From: Pokkaliibacter sp046614695
GTDB lineage: Bacteria > Pseudomonadota > Gammaproteobacteria > Pseudomonadales > Balneatricaceae
Length of the DNA: 64,000 bases
NCBI RefSeq assembly: GCF_046614695.1
Contig: NZ_JBKKHQ010000001.1
Coordinates: 310,001-374,000, forward strand
Reading direction: 5' to 3'
Made by a program: the position numbers and the translations under genes. Under the pieces are notes generated by a model. That model had not been told where the DNA came from and did no database searches. It was given only the letters and a program-made list of their open reading frames with translations. Below, in pieces: positions 18,056 through 27,446 of this stretch; position 1 is the first letter of the stretch, and each line of letters starts with the position of its first letter.

Positions 18056-18502
18056 TCAGGCGACATCACTCGATGGAGATTCCGCCTCATAGCTCTCATT
18101 CAGCTCCAACGTTTCTTTCTCCGCCTGCTTATCAAAGTAAGCCAGCACATCCTCAAAGCGAATCGCCCTGCCCAGCTCACGATGAAGCCGCAGCAGATGT
18201 AAACGAAGCTGATTTTTCCCATGATCCAGCAAGGATGGCGATGCGAGATGTCGCTGGGAGAGCCCTTCACGATGAAGCCGCTGATACACTCTCAGAAAAT
18301 CCAGCATCAGGTGATGATAACTGCGAGAAACAATACGGAAGTGCCCTAGAGGCGGAGTGACAAACAGGCGCTGTTTGCGGTACCGAAATAACGCTTCCTG
18401 AGCAGCTTCTGCATTAGCGAAAGTCCGGGGAAGAAAGGACGCATCGGTAATCCATAAGGAGGACCATTCACCTTCAACCAACTGCTCAACCTGATATGCC
18501 AC
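18056..18502 (-). CDS. Uncharacterised protein (148 aa), GTG start
   Basis: I do not recognise a family. It is soluble, with a beta-rich N-terminus (YQVEQLVEGEWSSLWI) and a long basic helical middle (residues 58-115, many Arg/His/Leu), followed by an acidic tail. The start is GTG at 18500-18502 with GGAG six bases upstream. The gene is upstream of the DUF599 gene in the same orientation, with a 30-base gap. Confidence 0.65.
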   Translation of the reverse strand: MAYQVEQLVEGEWSSLWITDASFLPRTFANAEAAQEALFRYRKQRLFVTPPLGHFRIVSRSYHHLMLDFLRVYQRLHREGLSQRHLASPSLLDHGKNQLRLHLLRLHRELGRAIRFEDVLAYFDKQAEKETLELNESYEAESPSSDVA

Positions 18503-18608
18503 TATTCACTCCCTGAACGAATGAAGAGAACTCCATCAAAGCCCCATCAAACATAGCAGAAAGTGAGTAATAAACCACGGCGAAGTTTAGTGAATTTCTC
18601 AGGCGCAC

Positions 18609-18637
18609 AAAAAACCCCGCCGAAGCGGGGTTTTTTT
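18609..18637 (-). terminator. Rho-independent terminator of the suc operon
   Basis: Stem AAAACCCCGC/GCGGGGTTTT with tetraloop and T run, 16 bases past the sucD stop. Confidence 0.9.
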
Positions 18638-18652
18638 ATTCAGCAATAAAGC

Positions 18653-19534
18653 TTACTTCATTGCCCAGCCAGTCAGATCGGACAGAGCCTTACCGATGTC
18701 AGCCAGTGAACGAACAGTTTTAACACCAGCATCAGCCAGTGCAGCAAACTTCTCGTCAGCAGTACCTTTACCACCGGAGATGATGGCGCCAGCGTGGCCC
18801 ATACGCTTACCAGCAGGAGCGGTAACACCAGCGATGTAGGAAACTACAGGCTTGGTGACGTTTGCCTTGATGTAAGCAGCCGCTTCTTCTTCTGCAGTAC
18901 CACCGATCTCACCGATCATTACGATAGCCTCGGTCTGAGGATCGTTCTGGAACATTTCCAGAATATCGATGAAGTTGGAGCCAGGGATGGGGTCACCACC
19001 GATACCAACACAGGTGGACTGACCGAAGCCAGCGTCAGTGGTCTGCTTGACCGCTTCATAAGTCAGGGTGCCGGAGCGAGAAACGATACCGACTTTACCT
19101 GGCATATGGATATGACCAGGCATGATACCGATTTTGCACTCTCCAGGAGTGATAACGCCTGGGCAGTTAGGGCCGATCAGGCGAACGCCCAGCTCGTCAC
19201 ACTTAACTTTGGCATCCAGCATGTCCAGAGTAGGAATGCCTTCAGTGATACATACGATCAGCTTGATACCAGCGTTCGCAGCTTCCAGGATGGAATCCTT
19301 ACAGAAAGGTGCAGGAACGTAGATAACAGAAGCTTCAGCGCCAGTCGCTTCAACAGCTTCAGCAACAGTGTTGAATACTGGCAGGCCCAGGTGAGTCTGA
19401 CCACCTTTACCTGGAGTTACACCACCAACCATCTGAGTACCGTAGGCCAGAGCCTGCTCAGAATGGAAAGTACCCTGGCTACCGGTGAAGCCCTGGCAGA
19501 TAACTTTGGTGTCTTTATTGATCAAAACGCTCAT
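18653..19534 (-). CDS. sucD: Succinate-CoA ligase, alpha subunit
   Basis: Alpha subunit (293 aa) of succinyl-CoA synthetase: succinyl-CoA + ADP (or GDP) + Pi to succinate + ATP (or GTP) + CoA. It has the CoA-binding fold with the GFTGSQGTFH and GGVTPGKGG loops, GPNCPG, and the phosphohistidine in RMGHAGAIISGGKGTA near residue 250. The start overlaps the sucC stop by one base (TAATG), giving tight coupling and equal subunit output. It is the last gene of the operon. Confidence 0.97.
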   Translation of the reverse strand: MSVLINKDTKVICQGFTGSQGTFHSEQALAYGTQMVGGVTPGKGGQTHLGLPVFNTVAEAVEATGAEASVIYVPAPFCKDSILEAANAGIKLIVCITEGIPTLDMLDAKVKCDELGVRLIGPNCPGVITPGECKIGIMPGHIHMPGKVGIVSRSGTLTYEAVKQTTDAGFGQSTCVGIGGDPIPGSNFIDILEMFQNDPQTEAIVMIGEIGGTAEEEAAAYIKANVTKPVVSYIAGVTAPAGKRMGHAGAIISGGKGTADEKFAALADAGVKTVRSLADIGKALSDLTGWAMK

Positions 19535-20700
19535 TATTTACCCTCCGCTGCTTTAACCACTTGCTCTGCAGCATCGGTCAGGCTAGTAGCAGCGATGATG
19601 TTCATGCCACTTTCGGCCAGCTTCTGTGCGCCCAGCTCTGCATTGTTACCTTCAAGGCGAACAACAACAGGGATCTTAACGCCAACTTCTTTAACAGCTG
19701 CCATGATACCGTCAGCGATCAGGTCGCAACGAACGATACCGCCGAAGATGTTAACCAGAACGGCTTTAACATTTTCGTCAGACAGGATGATCTTGAACGC
19801 TTCAGTAACACGCTCTTTGGTCGCGCCGCCACCAACGTCCAGGAAGTTTGCAGGTGCGCCACCGTGCAGTTTGACGATGTCCATGGTACCCATGGCCAGG
19901 CCAGCACCGTTAACCATGCAGCCGATGTTACCTTCAAGGGCAACGTAGTTCAGTTCCCACTCAGCTGCGTGTGCTTCACGAGCGTCTTCCTGAGAAGGAT
20001 CGTGGAAGCCCTGCAGTTTCTTCTGACGGTACATCGCGTTGGAGTCGATGTTGATCTTGCCGTCCAGGCAGTGCAGATTGCCCTGCTCGGTGATAACCAG
20101 AGGGTTGATTTCCAGCAGTGCGAAATCATAGTCCTGGAACATCTTAGCCAGACCCAGGAAGATTTTGGTGAACTGCTTGATCTGGTCGCCTTCGAGGCCC
20201 AGTTTGAAAGCCAGATCACGTGCCTGGTAAGGCTGAGCGCCAACCAGAGGATCGATAGTTGCTTTTAGGATCTTTTCTGGGGTTTCTTCAGCCACTTTCT
20301 CGATTTCAACACCACCTTCAGTGGATGCCATGAAAACGATACGGCGAGTAGAACGGTCTACAACCGCGCCCAGATACAGCTCTTTGGCGATATCAGTGCA
20401 GCTTTCAACCAGAATTTTGGAAACAGGCTGGCCTTTTTCGTCAGTCTGGTAAGTAACCAGATTTTTGCCGAGCCAGTTGGCAGCGAATTCCTGTGCGTCT
20501 GCAGGTGATTTAACCAGCTTCACACCACCAGCCTTGCCGCGACCACCAGCGTGGACTTGGGCTTTAACTACCCACATGTCGCCGCCAATTGTCTGGCAGG
20601 CTTCTGCGGCCGCTTCCGGTGTATCCACGGCAAAGCCCTTGGATACCGGCAGACCGTATTCGGCAAACAGTTGTTTTGCCTGGTACTCGTGAAGATTCAT
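19534..20700 (-). CDS. sucC: Succinate-CoA ligase, beta subunit
   Basis: Beta subunit (388 aa, the usual length) with an N-terminal ATP-grasp domain (MNLHEYQAKQLFAEYGLP, KAQVHAGGRGKAGGVK) and a C-terminal ligase domain (NGAGLAMGTMDIVKLHGG, NIFGGIVRCD, VRLEGNNAELG). With SucD it forms the only substrate-level phosphorylation step of the TCA cycle. It follows lpdA after about 140 bases that contain no gene; such a gap may allow an internal promoter, but none is clear. Confidence 0.97.
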   Translation of the reverse strand: MNLHEYQAKQLFAEYGLPVSKGFAVDTPEAAAEACQTIGGDMWVVKAQVHAGGRGKAGGVKLVKSPADAQEFAANWLGKNLVTYQTDEKGQPVSKILVESCTDIAKELYLGAVVDRSTRRIVFMASTEGGVEIEKVAEETPEKILKATIDPLVGAQPYQARDLAFKLGLEGDQIKQFTKIFLGLAKMFQDYDFALLEINPLVITEQGNLHCLDGKINIDSNAMYRQKKLQGFHDPSQEDAREAHAAEWELNYVALEGNIGCMVNGAGLAMGTMDIVKLHGGAPANFLDVGGGATKERVTEAFKIILSDENVKAVLVNIFGGIVRCDLIADGIMAAVKEVGVKIPVVVRLEGNNAELGAQKLAESGMNIIAATSLTDAAEQVVKAAEGK

Positions 20701-20842
20701 GCTTGCTACCGTTGTGTGTTCAGTCCTAGATACAGCAGATATTAACGTCTGCTACCTGGCGTCTTTCCAGTCAGTACCCGCCTATGAAGAGCACTGACCA
20801 GAAAGATTTCGGTCGGGCAAGCTGCTCGACCGAAAATTGATA

Positions 20843-22279
20843 TTACTTGCGCTTGCGATTAGCGATATGGATAGCGTGACCATCCACAGCCAAAGCCGCT
20901 TCGTGCACTGCTTCAGAAACTGTTGGGTGAGCAAAAACAGTCAGAGCAATGTCTTCAGCGCTTGAGCCGAATTCCATTGCAACAACTGCCTGCGCAATCA
21001 GATCTGCAGCGTGAGCACCAATGATGTGGCAGCCCAGAATGCGATCAGTTTCTTCATCAGCAATAATTTTAACGAAACCGTCAGTGTCGTTGGCTGCCAT
21101 CGCACGACCGGAAGCAGCAAATGGGAATTTACCCACTTTGACTTTAATGCCTTCTGCTTTCAGGCCCTGCTCGGTTTTGCCGACCCATGCGATTTCAGGA
21201 TGAGTATAGATGACTGATGGGATCAGGTCGTAATTCATCTGGGCTTTATGGCCAGCGATGATGTCAGCAACCATGATGCCTTCTTCAGACGCTTTGTGCG
21301 CCAGCATTGGGCCGCGAACGATATCACCGATCGCAAATACACCAGGAACGCTGGTTGCACACTGGTCATCAACCTTAATGAAACCACGCTCATCAAGAAC
21401 AACGCCAGCATCACCAGACAGCAGACCTTCAGTGTATGGACGACGACCAACAGCAACGATCAGCTTGTCGACAACAACACTCTGCTCGCCATCTTTGTCG
21501 GTGTACTTAACGGTAACTTCTTTACCGTTGATGTCAGTGCCAGTGACGCGAGCGCCCAGACGAACATCCATACCCTGCTTTTTGAACAGTTTCTGTGCCT
21601 CTTTACCGATTTCGGTATCGCAGACAGACAGGAAGTCATTCAGTGCCTCAAGCACGATGACTTCAGAACCCAGACGGCGCCATACGCTGCCCAGCTCCAG
21701 ACCGATAACACCGGCACCGATTACACCAAGACGCTTGGGCACTTCGGTGAAATCCAGAGCACCAACGTTATCAACGATGGTGTCGCCATTCATTGGCGCA
21801 GGAGGAATATTCACGGGTACAGAACCAGATGCCAGAATAATGGAACCGGCTTCTACGGTGCTGACGTTGCCGTCTTTATCAGTAACTTCAACTTTCTTAC
21901 CGGACAGCAGCTTACCAGTACCCTGCAGGGTGGTAACGCCGTTGGCTTTAAACAGACCCGCGATACCGCCAGTCAGGTTGCCCACGATTTTGTCCTTACG
22001 ATCAATCATCGCAGGCACATCCATGGTCACTTCACCAGTGCTGATACCGTGAATTTTGAAGGCATGTGAAGCTTCTTCAAATTTGTGGGTAGAGTCCAGC
22101 AGTGCCTTGGAAGGGATACAACCAACGTTTAGGCAAGTGCCGCCCAACTTGGGCTTACCAGCGTCATCAATCCATTTTTCAACACAAGCGGTTTTCAGAC
22201 CCAGCTGTGCCGCACGAATTGCAGCAACGTATCCGCCAGGGCCGGCACCGATTACGACTACGTCAAATTTCTCTGACAT
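20843..22279 (-). CDS. lpdA: Dihydrolipoamide dehydrogenase (E3)
   Basis: FAD-dependent E3 subunit (478 aa) that re-oxidises dihydrolipoyl groups of 2-oxoglutarate dehydrogenase with NAD+. It shows the FAD site GAGPGGYVAAIRAAQ, the redox disulfide C49/C54 in GGTCLNVGCIPSK, the NAD site GAGVIGLELGSVW, and the C-terminal His-Glu pair in AHPTVSEAVHEAA. Its position between sucB and sucC is the Pseudomonas (lpdG) arrangement, so it serves this complex; it may also serve glycine cleavage (family knowledge). Confidence 0.97.
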   Translation of the reverse strand: MSEKFDVVVIGAGPGGYVAAIRAAQLGLKTACVEKWIDDAGKPKLGGTCLNVGCIPSKALLDSTHKFEEASHAFKIHGISTGEVTMDVPAMIDRKDKIVGNLTGGIAGLFKANGVTTLQGTGKLLSGKKVEVTDKDGNVSTVEAGSIILASGSVPVNIPPAPMNGDTIVDNVGALDFTEVPKRLGVIGAGVIGLELGSVWRRLGSEVIVLEALNDFLSVCDTEIGKEAQKLFKKQGMDVRLGARVTGTDINGKEVTVKYTDKDGEQSVVVDKLIVAVGRRPYTEGLLSGDAGVVLDERGFIKVDDQCATSVPGVFAIGDIVRGPMLAHKASEEGIMVADIIAGHKAQMNYDLIPSVIYTHPEIAWVGKTEQGLKAEGIKVKVGKFPFAASGRAMAANDTDGFVKIIADEETDRILGCHIIGAHAADLIAQAVVAMEFGSSAEDIALTVFAHPTVSEAVHEAALAVDGHAIHIANRKRK

Positions 22280-22316
22280 TATTCAATTCCTGTTCTAGTC
22301 GAATGAATGACGCTGA

Positions 22317-23531
22317 TTAGATATCCAGCAGCATGCGAGCTGGGTCTTCCAGCAGATCCTTGATGGTTACCAGGAACTGCACCGCTTCTTTACCGTCGAT
22401 CAAACGGTGGTCGTAAGACAGTGCCAGATACATCATTGGCTGGATAACCACCTGACCGTTCACCGCCATTGGGCGCTCCTGGATTTTATGCATACCCAGG
22501 ATAGCAGTCTGTGGTGGGTTCAGGATTGGAGTAGACATCAGCGAGCCAAAGACACCACCGTTAGTGATGGTGAAGGTACCGCCCTGCATGTCATCCATGC
22601 CCAGCTTGCCTTCACGACCACGCTTGGCGAAGTCATTAATAGTACGCTCAACATCAGCCAGACCCATGTCGTCGGTATCACGCAATACAGGCACTACCAG
22701 ACCGCGCTCGGTGGAAACCGCAACGCCGATGTCCTGATAGCCGTGATAAACGATGTCGTTACCGTCCAAAGAAGCATTAACTGCGGGGAAACGCTTCAGT
22801 GCTTCAGTTGCGGCTTTCACGAAGAAAGACATGAAGCCCAGACGTACGCCATTGTGGCTCTTTTCAAACAGATCTTTGTAACGCTTACGAAGCTCCATGA
22901 CAGGCTGCATGTTAACTTCATTGTAAGTCGTCAGCATGGCAGCGCTCTGCTGTGCTTCAACCAGACGCTTGGCGATGGTGGCACGCAGACGGGTCATAGG
23001 TACGCGCTTTTCAACACGTGGACCGGCAGCAACATCAACAGCAGGTGCTGCCGCAGCAGGTGCTGGAGCCGCTGCAGCGGGCTTGTTCTTCAGGTGGTTC
23101 AGTACGTCTTCTTTAGTGACGCGACCACCTTTTCCGGTACCTTTAACATCAGCAGCTTTCAGGTTGTTTTCTTCAAGCAGGCGACGCACTGCAGGACCAG
23201 AAGTGCTCTCGTCAGCGCCTTCCTCAGAAGCCGCTTCAGTGGCAGCAGGAGCAGATGCAGCTTCTGCGGCAGGAGCTGAAGCAGAGCCAGCAGCACCTTC
23301 CTCAAAAATCGCAATAACTTCAGCAGACAGAACGGTGTCGCCTTCGTCCTTGTGAATCTCTTTGATTACACCATCAGCAGGTGCAACAACTTCCAGCACA
23401 ACTTTGTCAGTTTCGATATCGACGATCAGCTCGTCGCGAGAAACTGCTTCGCCTGGTTTCTTGTGCCAAGTGGCAACGGTGCCATCTGCAACGGATTCAG
23501 GGAATGTAGGTGCCTTGATTTCGATAGTCAT
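22317..23531 (-). CDS. sucB: 2-oxoglutarate dehydrogenase E2, dihydrolipoyl succinyltransferase
   Basis: E2 core subunit (404 aa). One lipoyl domain has the attachment lysine K43 in IETDKVVLEV. An Ala/Pro/Glu-rich linker (about 82-105) is followed by the E1/E3-binding domain (SGPAVRRLLEENNL) and a second Ala/Pro linker. The catalytic domain ends with SYDHRLIDGKEAVQFL, which holds the active His. It forms the 24-mer core of the complex with SucA and Lpd. Only one lipoyl domain is present, as in other SucB proteins. Confidence 0.97.
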   Translation of the reverse strand: MTIEIKAPTFPESVADGTVATWHKKPGEAVSRDELIVDIETDKVVLEVVAPADGVIKEIHKDEGDTVLSAEVIAIFEEGAAGSASAPAAEAASAPAATEAASEEGADESTSGPAVRRLLEENNLKAADVKGTGKGGRVTKEDVLNHLKNKPAAAAPAPAAAAPAVDVAAGPRVEKRVPMTRLRATIAKRLVEAQQSAAMLTTYNEVNMQPVMELRKRYKDLFEKSHNGVRLGFMSFFVKAATEALKRFPAVNASLDGNDIVYHGYQDIGVAVSTERGLVVPVLRDTDDMGLADVERTINDFAKRGREGKLGMDDMQGGTFTITNGGVFGSLMSTPILNPPQTAILGMHKIQERPMAVNGQVVIQPMMYLALSYDHRLIDGKEAVQFLVTIKDLLEDPARMLLDI

Positions 23532-23580
23532 GGCTTATCCTTTTTGCTCTTATTTCAAGCTTAAGTCGTTACTTACAGGC

Positions 23581-26421
23581 TTAAGCCTGCTGCCCATAAA
23601 TTGCTTCGCTGACCAGTCTTTCCTGCTCTTCCAGGTGAGCAGAGGTATAGCCCACTGCCGGAGATGCAGAATGTGGACGCCCCACACCAGTCAACGTAAT
23701 ACCAGGGAAATGCTTCGCGATGGCATTGCGCATATGGTGCTGAGAGGGATACCACGCGCCCTGGTTCATCGGCTCTTCCTGAGTCCAGACGATAGACTCG
23801 AGATTAGGATACTGACTCAGCACCTCTTCGAGACTGTCTTCCGGGAAAGGATAAAGCTGTTCAAGACGAATGATCGCGACATCGTCTTTATTATCCGCAT
23901 CACGTTTGTTCAGCAGGTCGAAATACACTTTGCCAGAACACATGACCAGACGCTTAACCTTGCTCTTGTCTTGCTCAACCACTTCAGGAATAACGGTCTG
24001 GAATTCGCCATGCGCCAGTTCTTCCAGGCTTGAGATTGCCTGTTTGTGACGTAGCAAGCTCTTTGGTGACATGACGACCAGAGGCTTACGCAGCGGACGA
24101 ATTACCTGACGACGCAGCATGTGGAATACCTGTGCTGGAGTCGTAGGCACACAAACCTGAATGTTGTGTTCAGCACAAAGCTGTAGGAAGCGTTCAAGAC
24201 GTGCAGAGGAATGCTCCGGGCCCTGACCTTCGTAGCCGTGCGGCAGTAACATTGTCAGACCACACAGACGACCCCATTTGGTTTCGCCGCTGGAAATGAA
24301 CTGGTCGATCACGACCTGAGCACCGTTGGCGAAGTCACCGAACTGGGCTTCCCAGATGACCAGCGCATTAGGCGTAGTCGTGGAATAACCGTACTCAAAC
24401 GCCAGTACCGCTTCTTCTGAGAGCAATGAGTCGCGAATAGTACAGTCTGGCTGACCTTCGTAGAGATGCTGCAAGGAATTGAAGGTTTCGCCATCTTTCT
24501 GGTTATGCAGAACAGCGTGACGGTGAGAGAACGTCCCACGACCAACGTCCTGACCAGTCAGACGAATAGAATGCCCCTGCTTCAACAAGGTGGCATATGC
24601 CAGCAGCTCAGCATGACCCCAGTTAAGAGGCATGGCGCCGCGGCTCATCATCTTGCGGTCTTCAATGATTTTGCCAACCTGACGCTGGATCACGAATCCT
24701 TCAGGAGTATCGCAAAGCTTTTCGCCCAGCTCCTGCAGAAGGTTCATATCAACGCTGGTATCGCACTTGGCAGTCCACTTATGGCCCAGATAAGGCTTCC
24801 AGTCGACAAACAGCGCCTTGTTAGGCTCCATCACCAGAGACTTAACGACGTGCTGCCCATTATCCAAGGCATCACGGTATTCATCTTCCATGCGCTTGGA
24901 TTCATCACCACTCAGTACGCCTTCATTTTCCAGACGCTGAGCATAGATAGTGCGCGTAGTAGGATGCTTACGGATTTTTTCGTACATCATCGGCTGAGTT
25001 GCACTTGGCTCATCAGCTTCGTTGTGACCACGACGGCGATAGCACACCAGGTCAATTACAACGTCACGATGGAATTCGTTACGGTAATCAATGGCAACCT
25101 GAGTCACGAATGCGACAGCTTCAGGATCATCACCGTTAACGTGGAAAATAGGCGCATGCACCATTTTCGCAACGTCAGTACAGTACTCAGTTGAACGAGC
25201 ATCTTCCTGACGGCTAGTGGTAAAGCCAACCTGATTATTGATAACGATGTGAATGGTACCGCCCGTTTTATAAGCACGTGTCTGAGACATCTGGAATGTC
25301 TCCATAACCACGCCTTGACCGGCAAATGCAGCATCACCATGAAGGTTGATTGGCAGCACTTGAGTACCAGTGTCATCACCACGACGATCCTGACGAGCGC
25401 GAACAGAGCCTTCAACCACAGGAGAGACAATCTCAAGGTGGGAAGGGTTAAATGCCATCGCCAGGTGAACTTCGCCGCCTGGAGTCATAACGTTGGATGA
25501 AAATCCCTGGTGATACTTAACGTCGCCAGAGCCTTCAATGGAACGTTTACCATCGAACTCCTGGAACAGTTCCGAAGGGTTTTTACCCAGAATGTTAACC
25601 AAGCAGTTCAGACGACCACGGTGGGCCATACCAATAACGACTTCTTTAACACCCAGTTTTCCGCCGCGCTGAATCAGTTCATCCATCATCGGAATCAGAG
25701 ATTCGCCGCCTTCAAGACCGAAACGCTTGGCGCCAGCATAGCGAGAGCCAAGATATTTTTCCAAGCCTTCAGCTGCGGTCAGTCGATCCAAAATGTGCTT
25801 GCGGTACTCAGCATCATAGCTGGGATGGCAACGGACAGACTCAAGGCGCTGCTGAATCCAGAGTTTTTCCTGAGTATCAACAATGTGCATGTACTCAGCG
25901 CCGACGGTGGTGCAATAAGTCTGCTTGAGGTCTGCCAGAATATCTTTCAGAGGTGCTTCGGCTTTACCAAAAAACAAAGAGCCGATCTGGAAGGTAGTAT
26001 CCAGGTCTGCTTCTGAAAGCTCATGATAACGGAGATCCAGATCCGGAACTGCGGGACGCTCTTTAATGCCCAAAGGATCCAGAACTGCAGCCTGATGACC
26101 GCGGACGCGATACGCTTCGATCAGCTTGAGAACTCGAACCTGTTTACGCTCATGTTCAGTGCTTACAGAGCTGGTAGCAACGGGAACGCTACGCTTCTTG
26201 TTCTTGGAAAGCAGTAGGAAATGATCGCGGATCGCGGAGTGAGGAATATCTTGAATTACGTTTTCTGTAGCCCGGGGTAACCGGTCAAACTCTTGGCGCC
26301 ATTGATCTGGTACGGAGTTTGGATCACGAAGGTAGTCTTCGTACATTTGCTCAACATAGGCAACGTTCCCTCCGGAAAGATGGGAAGTGCGCCACATGAG
26401 CTCCATTATGCTTTCGTGCAT
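23581..26421 (-). CDS. sucA: 2-oxoglutarate dehydrogenase E1
   Basis: Thiamine-diphosphate E1 subunit (946 aa; E. coli 933) that decarboxylates 2-oxoglutarate and succinylates the lipoyl group of SucB. N-terminal region: SGGNVAYVEQMYEDYLRDP. Core: GMAHRGRLNCLVNILGK, HLAMAFNPSHLEIV and the ThDP-binding GDAAFAGQGVV...NNQVGFTTS. The C-terminal half contains AVLAFEYGYSTTTPNALVIWEAQFGDFANGAQ. It is the first gene of the suc block, about 300 bases downstream of sdhB. Confidence 0.98.
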   Translation of the reverse strand: MHESIMELMWRTSHLSGGNVAYVEQMYEDYLRDPNSVPDQWRQEFDRLPRATENVIQDIPHSAIRDHFLLLSKNKKRSVPVATSSVSTEHERKQVRVLKLIEAYRVRGHQAAVLDPLGIKERPAVPDLDLRYHELSEADLDTTFQIGSLFFGKAEAPLKDILADLKQTYCTTVGAEYMHIVDTQEKLWIQQRLESVRCHPSYDAEYRKHILDRLTAAEGLEKYLGSRYAGAKRFGLEGGESLIPMMDELIQRGGKLGVKEVVIGMAHRGRLNCLVNILGKNPSELFQEFDGKRSIEGSGDVKYHQGFSSNVMTPGGEVHLAMAFNPSHLEIVSPVVEGSVRARQDRRGDDTGTQVLPINLHGDAAFAGQGVVMETFQMSQTRAYKTGGTIHIVINNQVGFTTSRQEDARSTEYCTDVAKMVHAPIFHVNGDDPEAVAFVTQVAIDYRNEFHRDVVIDLVCYRRRGHNEADEPSATQPMMYEKIRKHPTTRTIYAQRLENEGVLSGDESKRMEDEYRDALDNGQHVVKSLVMEPNKALFVDWKPYLGHKWTAKCDTSVDMNLLQELGEKLCDTPEGFVIQRQVGKIIEDRKMMSRGAMPLNWGHAELLAYATLLKQGHSIRLTGQDVGRGTFSHRHAVLHNQKDGETFNSLQHLYEGQPDCTIRDSLLSEEAVLAFEYGYSTTTPNALVIWEAQFGDFANGAQVVIDQFISSGETKWGRLCGLTMLLPHGYEGQGPEHSSARLERFLQLCAEHNIQVCVPTTPAQVFHMLRRQVIRPLRKPLVVMSPKSLLRHKQAISSLEELAHGEFQTVIPEVVEQDKSKVKRLVMCSGKVYFDLLNKRDADNKDDVAIIRLEQLYPFPEDSLEEVLSQYPNLESIVWTQEEPMNQGAWYPSQHHMRNAIAKHFPGITLTGVGRPHSASPAVGYTSAHLEEQERLVSEAIYGQQA

Positions 26422-26724
26422 TCTTGATCACCCTGTCTGCGGGGATACACTGCGTTCGTGGCATTCGAGTCCACACCACAGCCTAGCAGGTCTGAGACCT
26501 TCCCCTTGCTTTGGTGGTTAGCAGTTATTTGGATGTTATAGAAATAATTATTGTGCTGACGTGTCTGCGAGATGAGTCCCTGAAAGAAGACAACCAAGGC
26601 TGCCGGCCAGTTATCACATCGTCCAAATCAGACGCGCAATATTCTACAGGAAGAAGCGCCCGACAATACAGCACTTTTCCATAGCAAATCGGCCGGAGAA
26701 CCGGCCGATTGCAACATCACACCC
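26422..26724. other. sdhB-sucA intergenic region (about 300 bases)
   Basis: Contains the strong hairpin described separately and, nearer sucA, an AT-rich part that could hold a sucA promoter. I could not pick convincing boxes. No gene. Confidence 0.5.
26687..26710 (-). terminator. Strong hairpin between sdhB and sucA (terminator or attenuator)
   Basis: Perfect 10-bp arms AATCGGCCGG/CCGGCCGATT with a 4-base loop, 14 bases past the sdhB stop. The tract behind it on the transcribed strand is only TTTGCT, so termination may be partial and allow some read-through into sucAB. An RNA-stabilising role for the sdh transcript is an alternative. Confidence 0.6.
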
Positions 26725-27435
26725 TTAGGTTGCCTGTTGTAGCAACATAGTGCGAATTTTACCGATCGCCTTGGTCGGATTCAGACCTTTTGGACAAACA
26801 TTCACACAGTTCATGATGCCGTGGCAACGGAACACACTGAACGGATCATCCAAATCAGCCAGACGCTCACGAGTCGCAGTATCACGACTGTCTGCCAGGA
26901 AGCGATAAGCCTGCAGAAGACCAGACGGCCCTACAAACTTGTCTGGATTCCACCAGAAAGAAGGACAAGCGGTAGAACAGCAGGCACAGAGAATACACTC
27001 GTACAGGCCATCCAGCTTCTCACGTTCAGCAGGTGTCTGCAGACGCTCAATGGCGGGTGCAGGTGTATCGTTAATCAGGTAAGGCTTAATACGCTCGTAC
27101 TGCTTATAGAACTGAGCCATATCAACGACCAGATCGCGGATAACGGGCAGACCAGGCAATGGACGCAGGATCAGCTTGTTATCTTTAACACAGTCAGACA
27201 ATGGAGTGACACAGGCCAGACCATTCTTACCATTGATGTTCATACCGTCAGAGCCACAGACTCCTTCACGGCAGGAACGACGAAATACCAGTGTGGAATC
27301 CTGCTCTTTAAGCAGATGCAGCACGTCGAGAACCATCAGGTCACGACCGCCGGTGTCCACCTGCATTTCCTTCATATAAGGCGCATCGTCAGTTTCTGGA
27401 TTGTAACGATAGACGCTAACTTGAAGCATACTCAT
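26725..27435 (-). CDS. sdhB: Succinate dehydrogenase iron-sulfur subunit
   Basis: SdhB (236 aa) carries electrons from the flavoprotein to quinone. Ligands for three clusters are visible: the 2Fe-2S set in SCREGVCGSDGMNINGKNGLAC, and the 4Fe-4S and 3Fe-4S sets in CILCACCSTACP and CHGIMNCVNVCPKGLNP. The start ATG lies 11 bases after the sdhA stop. Last gene of sdhCDAB. Confidence 0.97.
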   Translation of the reverse strand: MSMLQVSVYRYNPETDDAPYMKEMQVDTGGRDLMVLDVLHLLKEQDSTLVFRRSCREGVCGSDGMNINGKNGLACVTPLSDCVKDNKLILRPLPGLPVIRDLVVDMAQFYKQYERIKPYLINDTPAPAIERLQTPAEREKLDGLYECILCACCSTACPSFWWNPDKFVGPSGLLQAYRFLADSRDTATRERLADLDDPFSVFRCHGIMNCVNVCPKGLNPTKAIGKIRTMLLQQAT

Positions 27436-27446
27436 GGACAGCTACC

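Noticed and set aside
18794..19948. Plus-strand frame of 384 codons
   Set aside because: Antisense to sucD and sucC, both certain genes.
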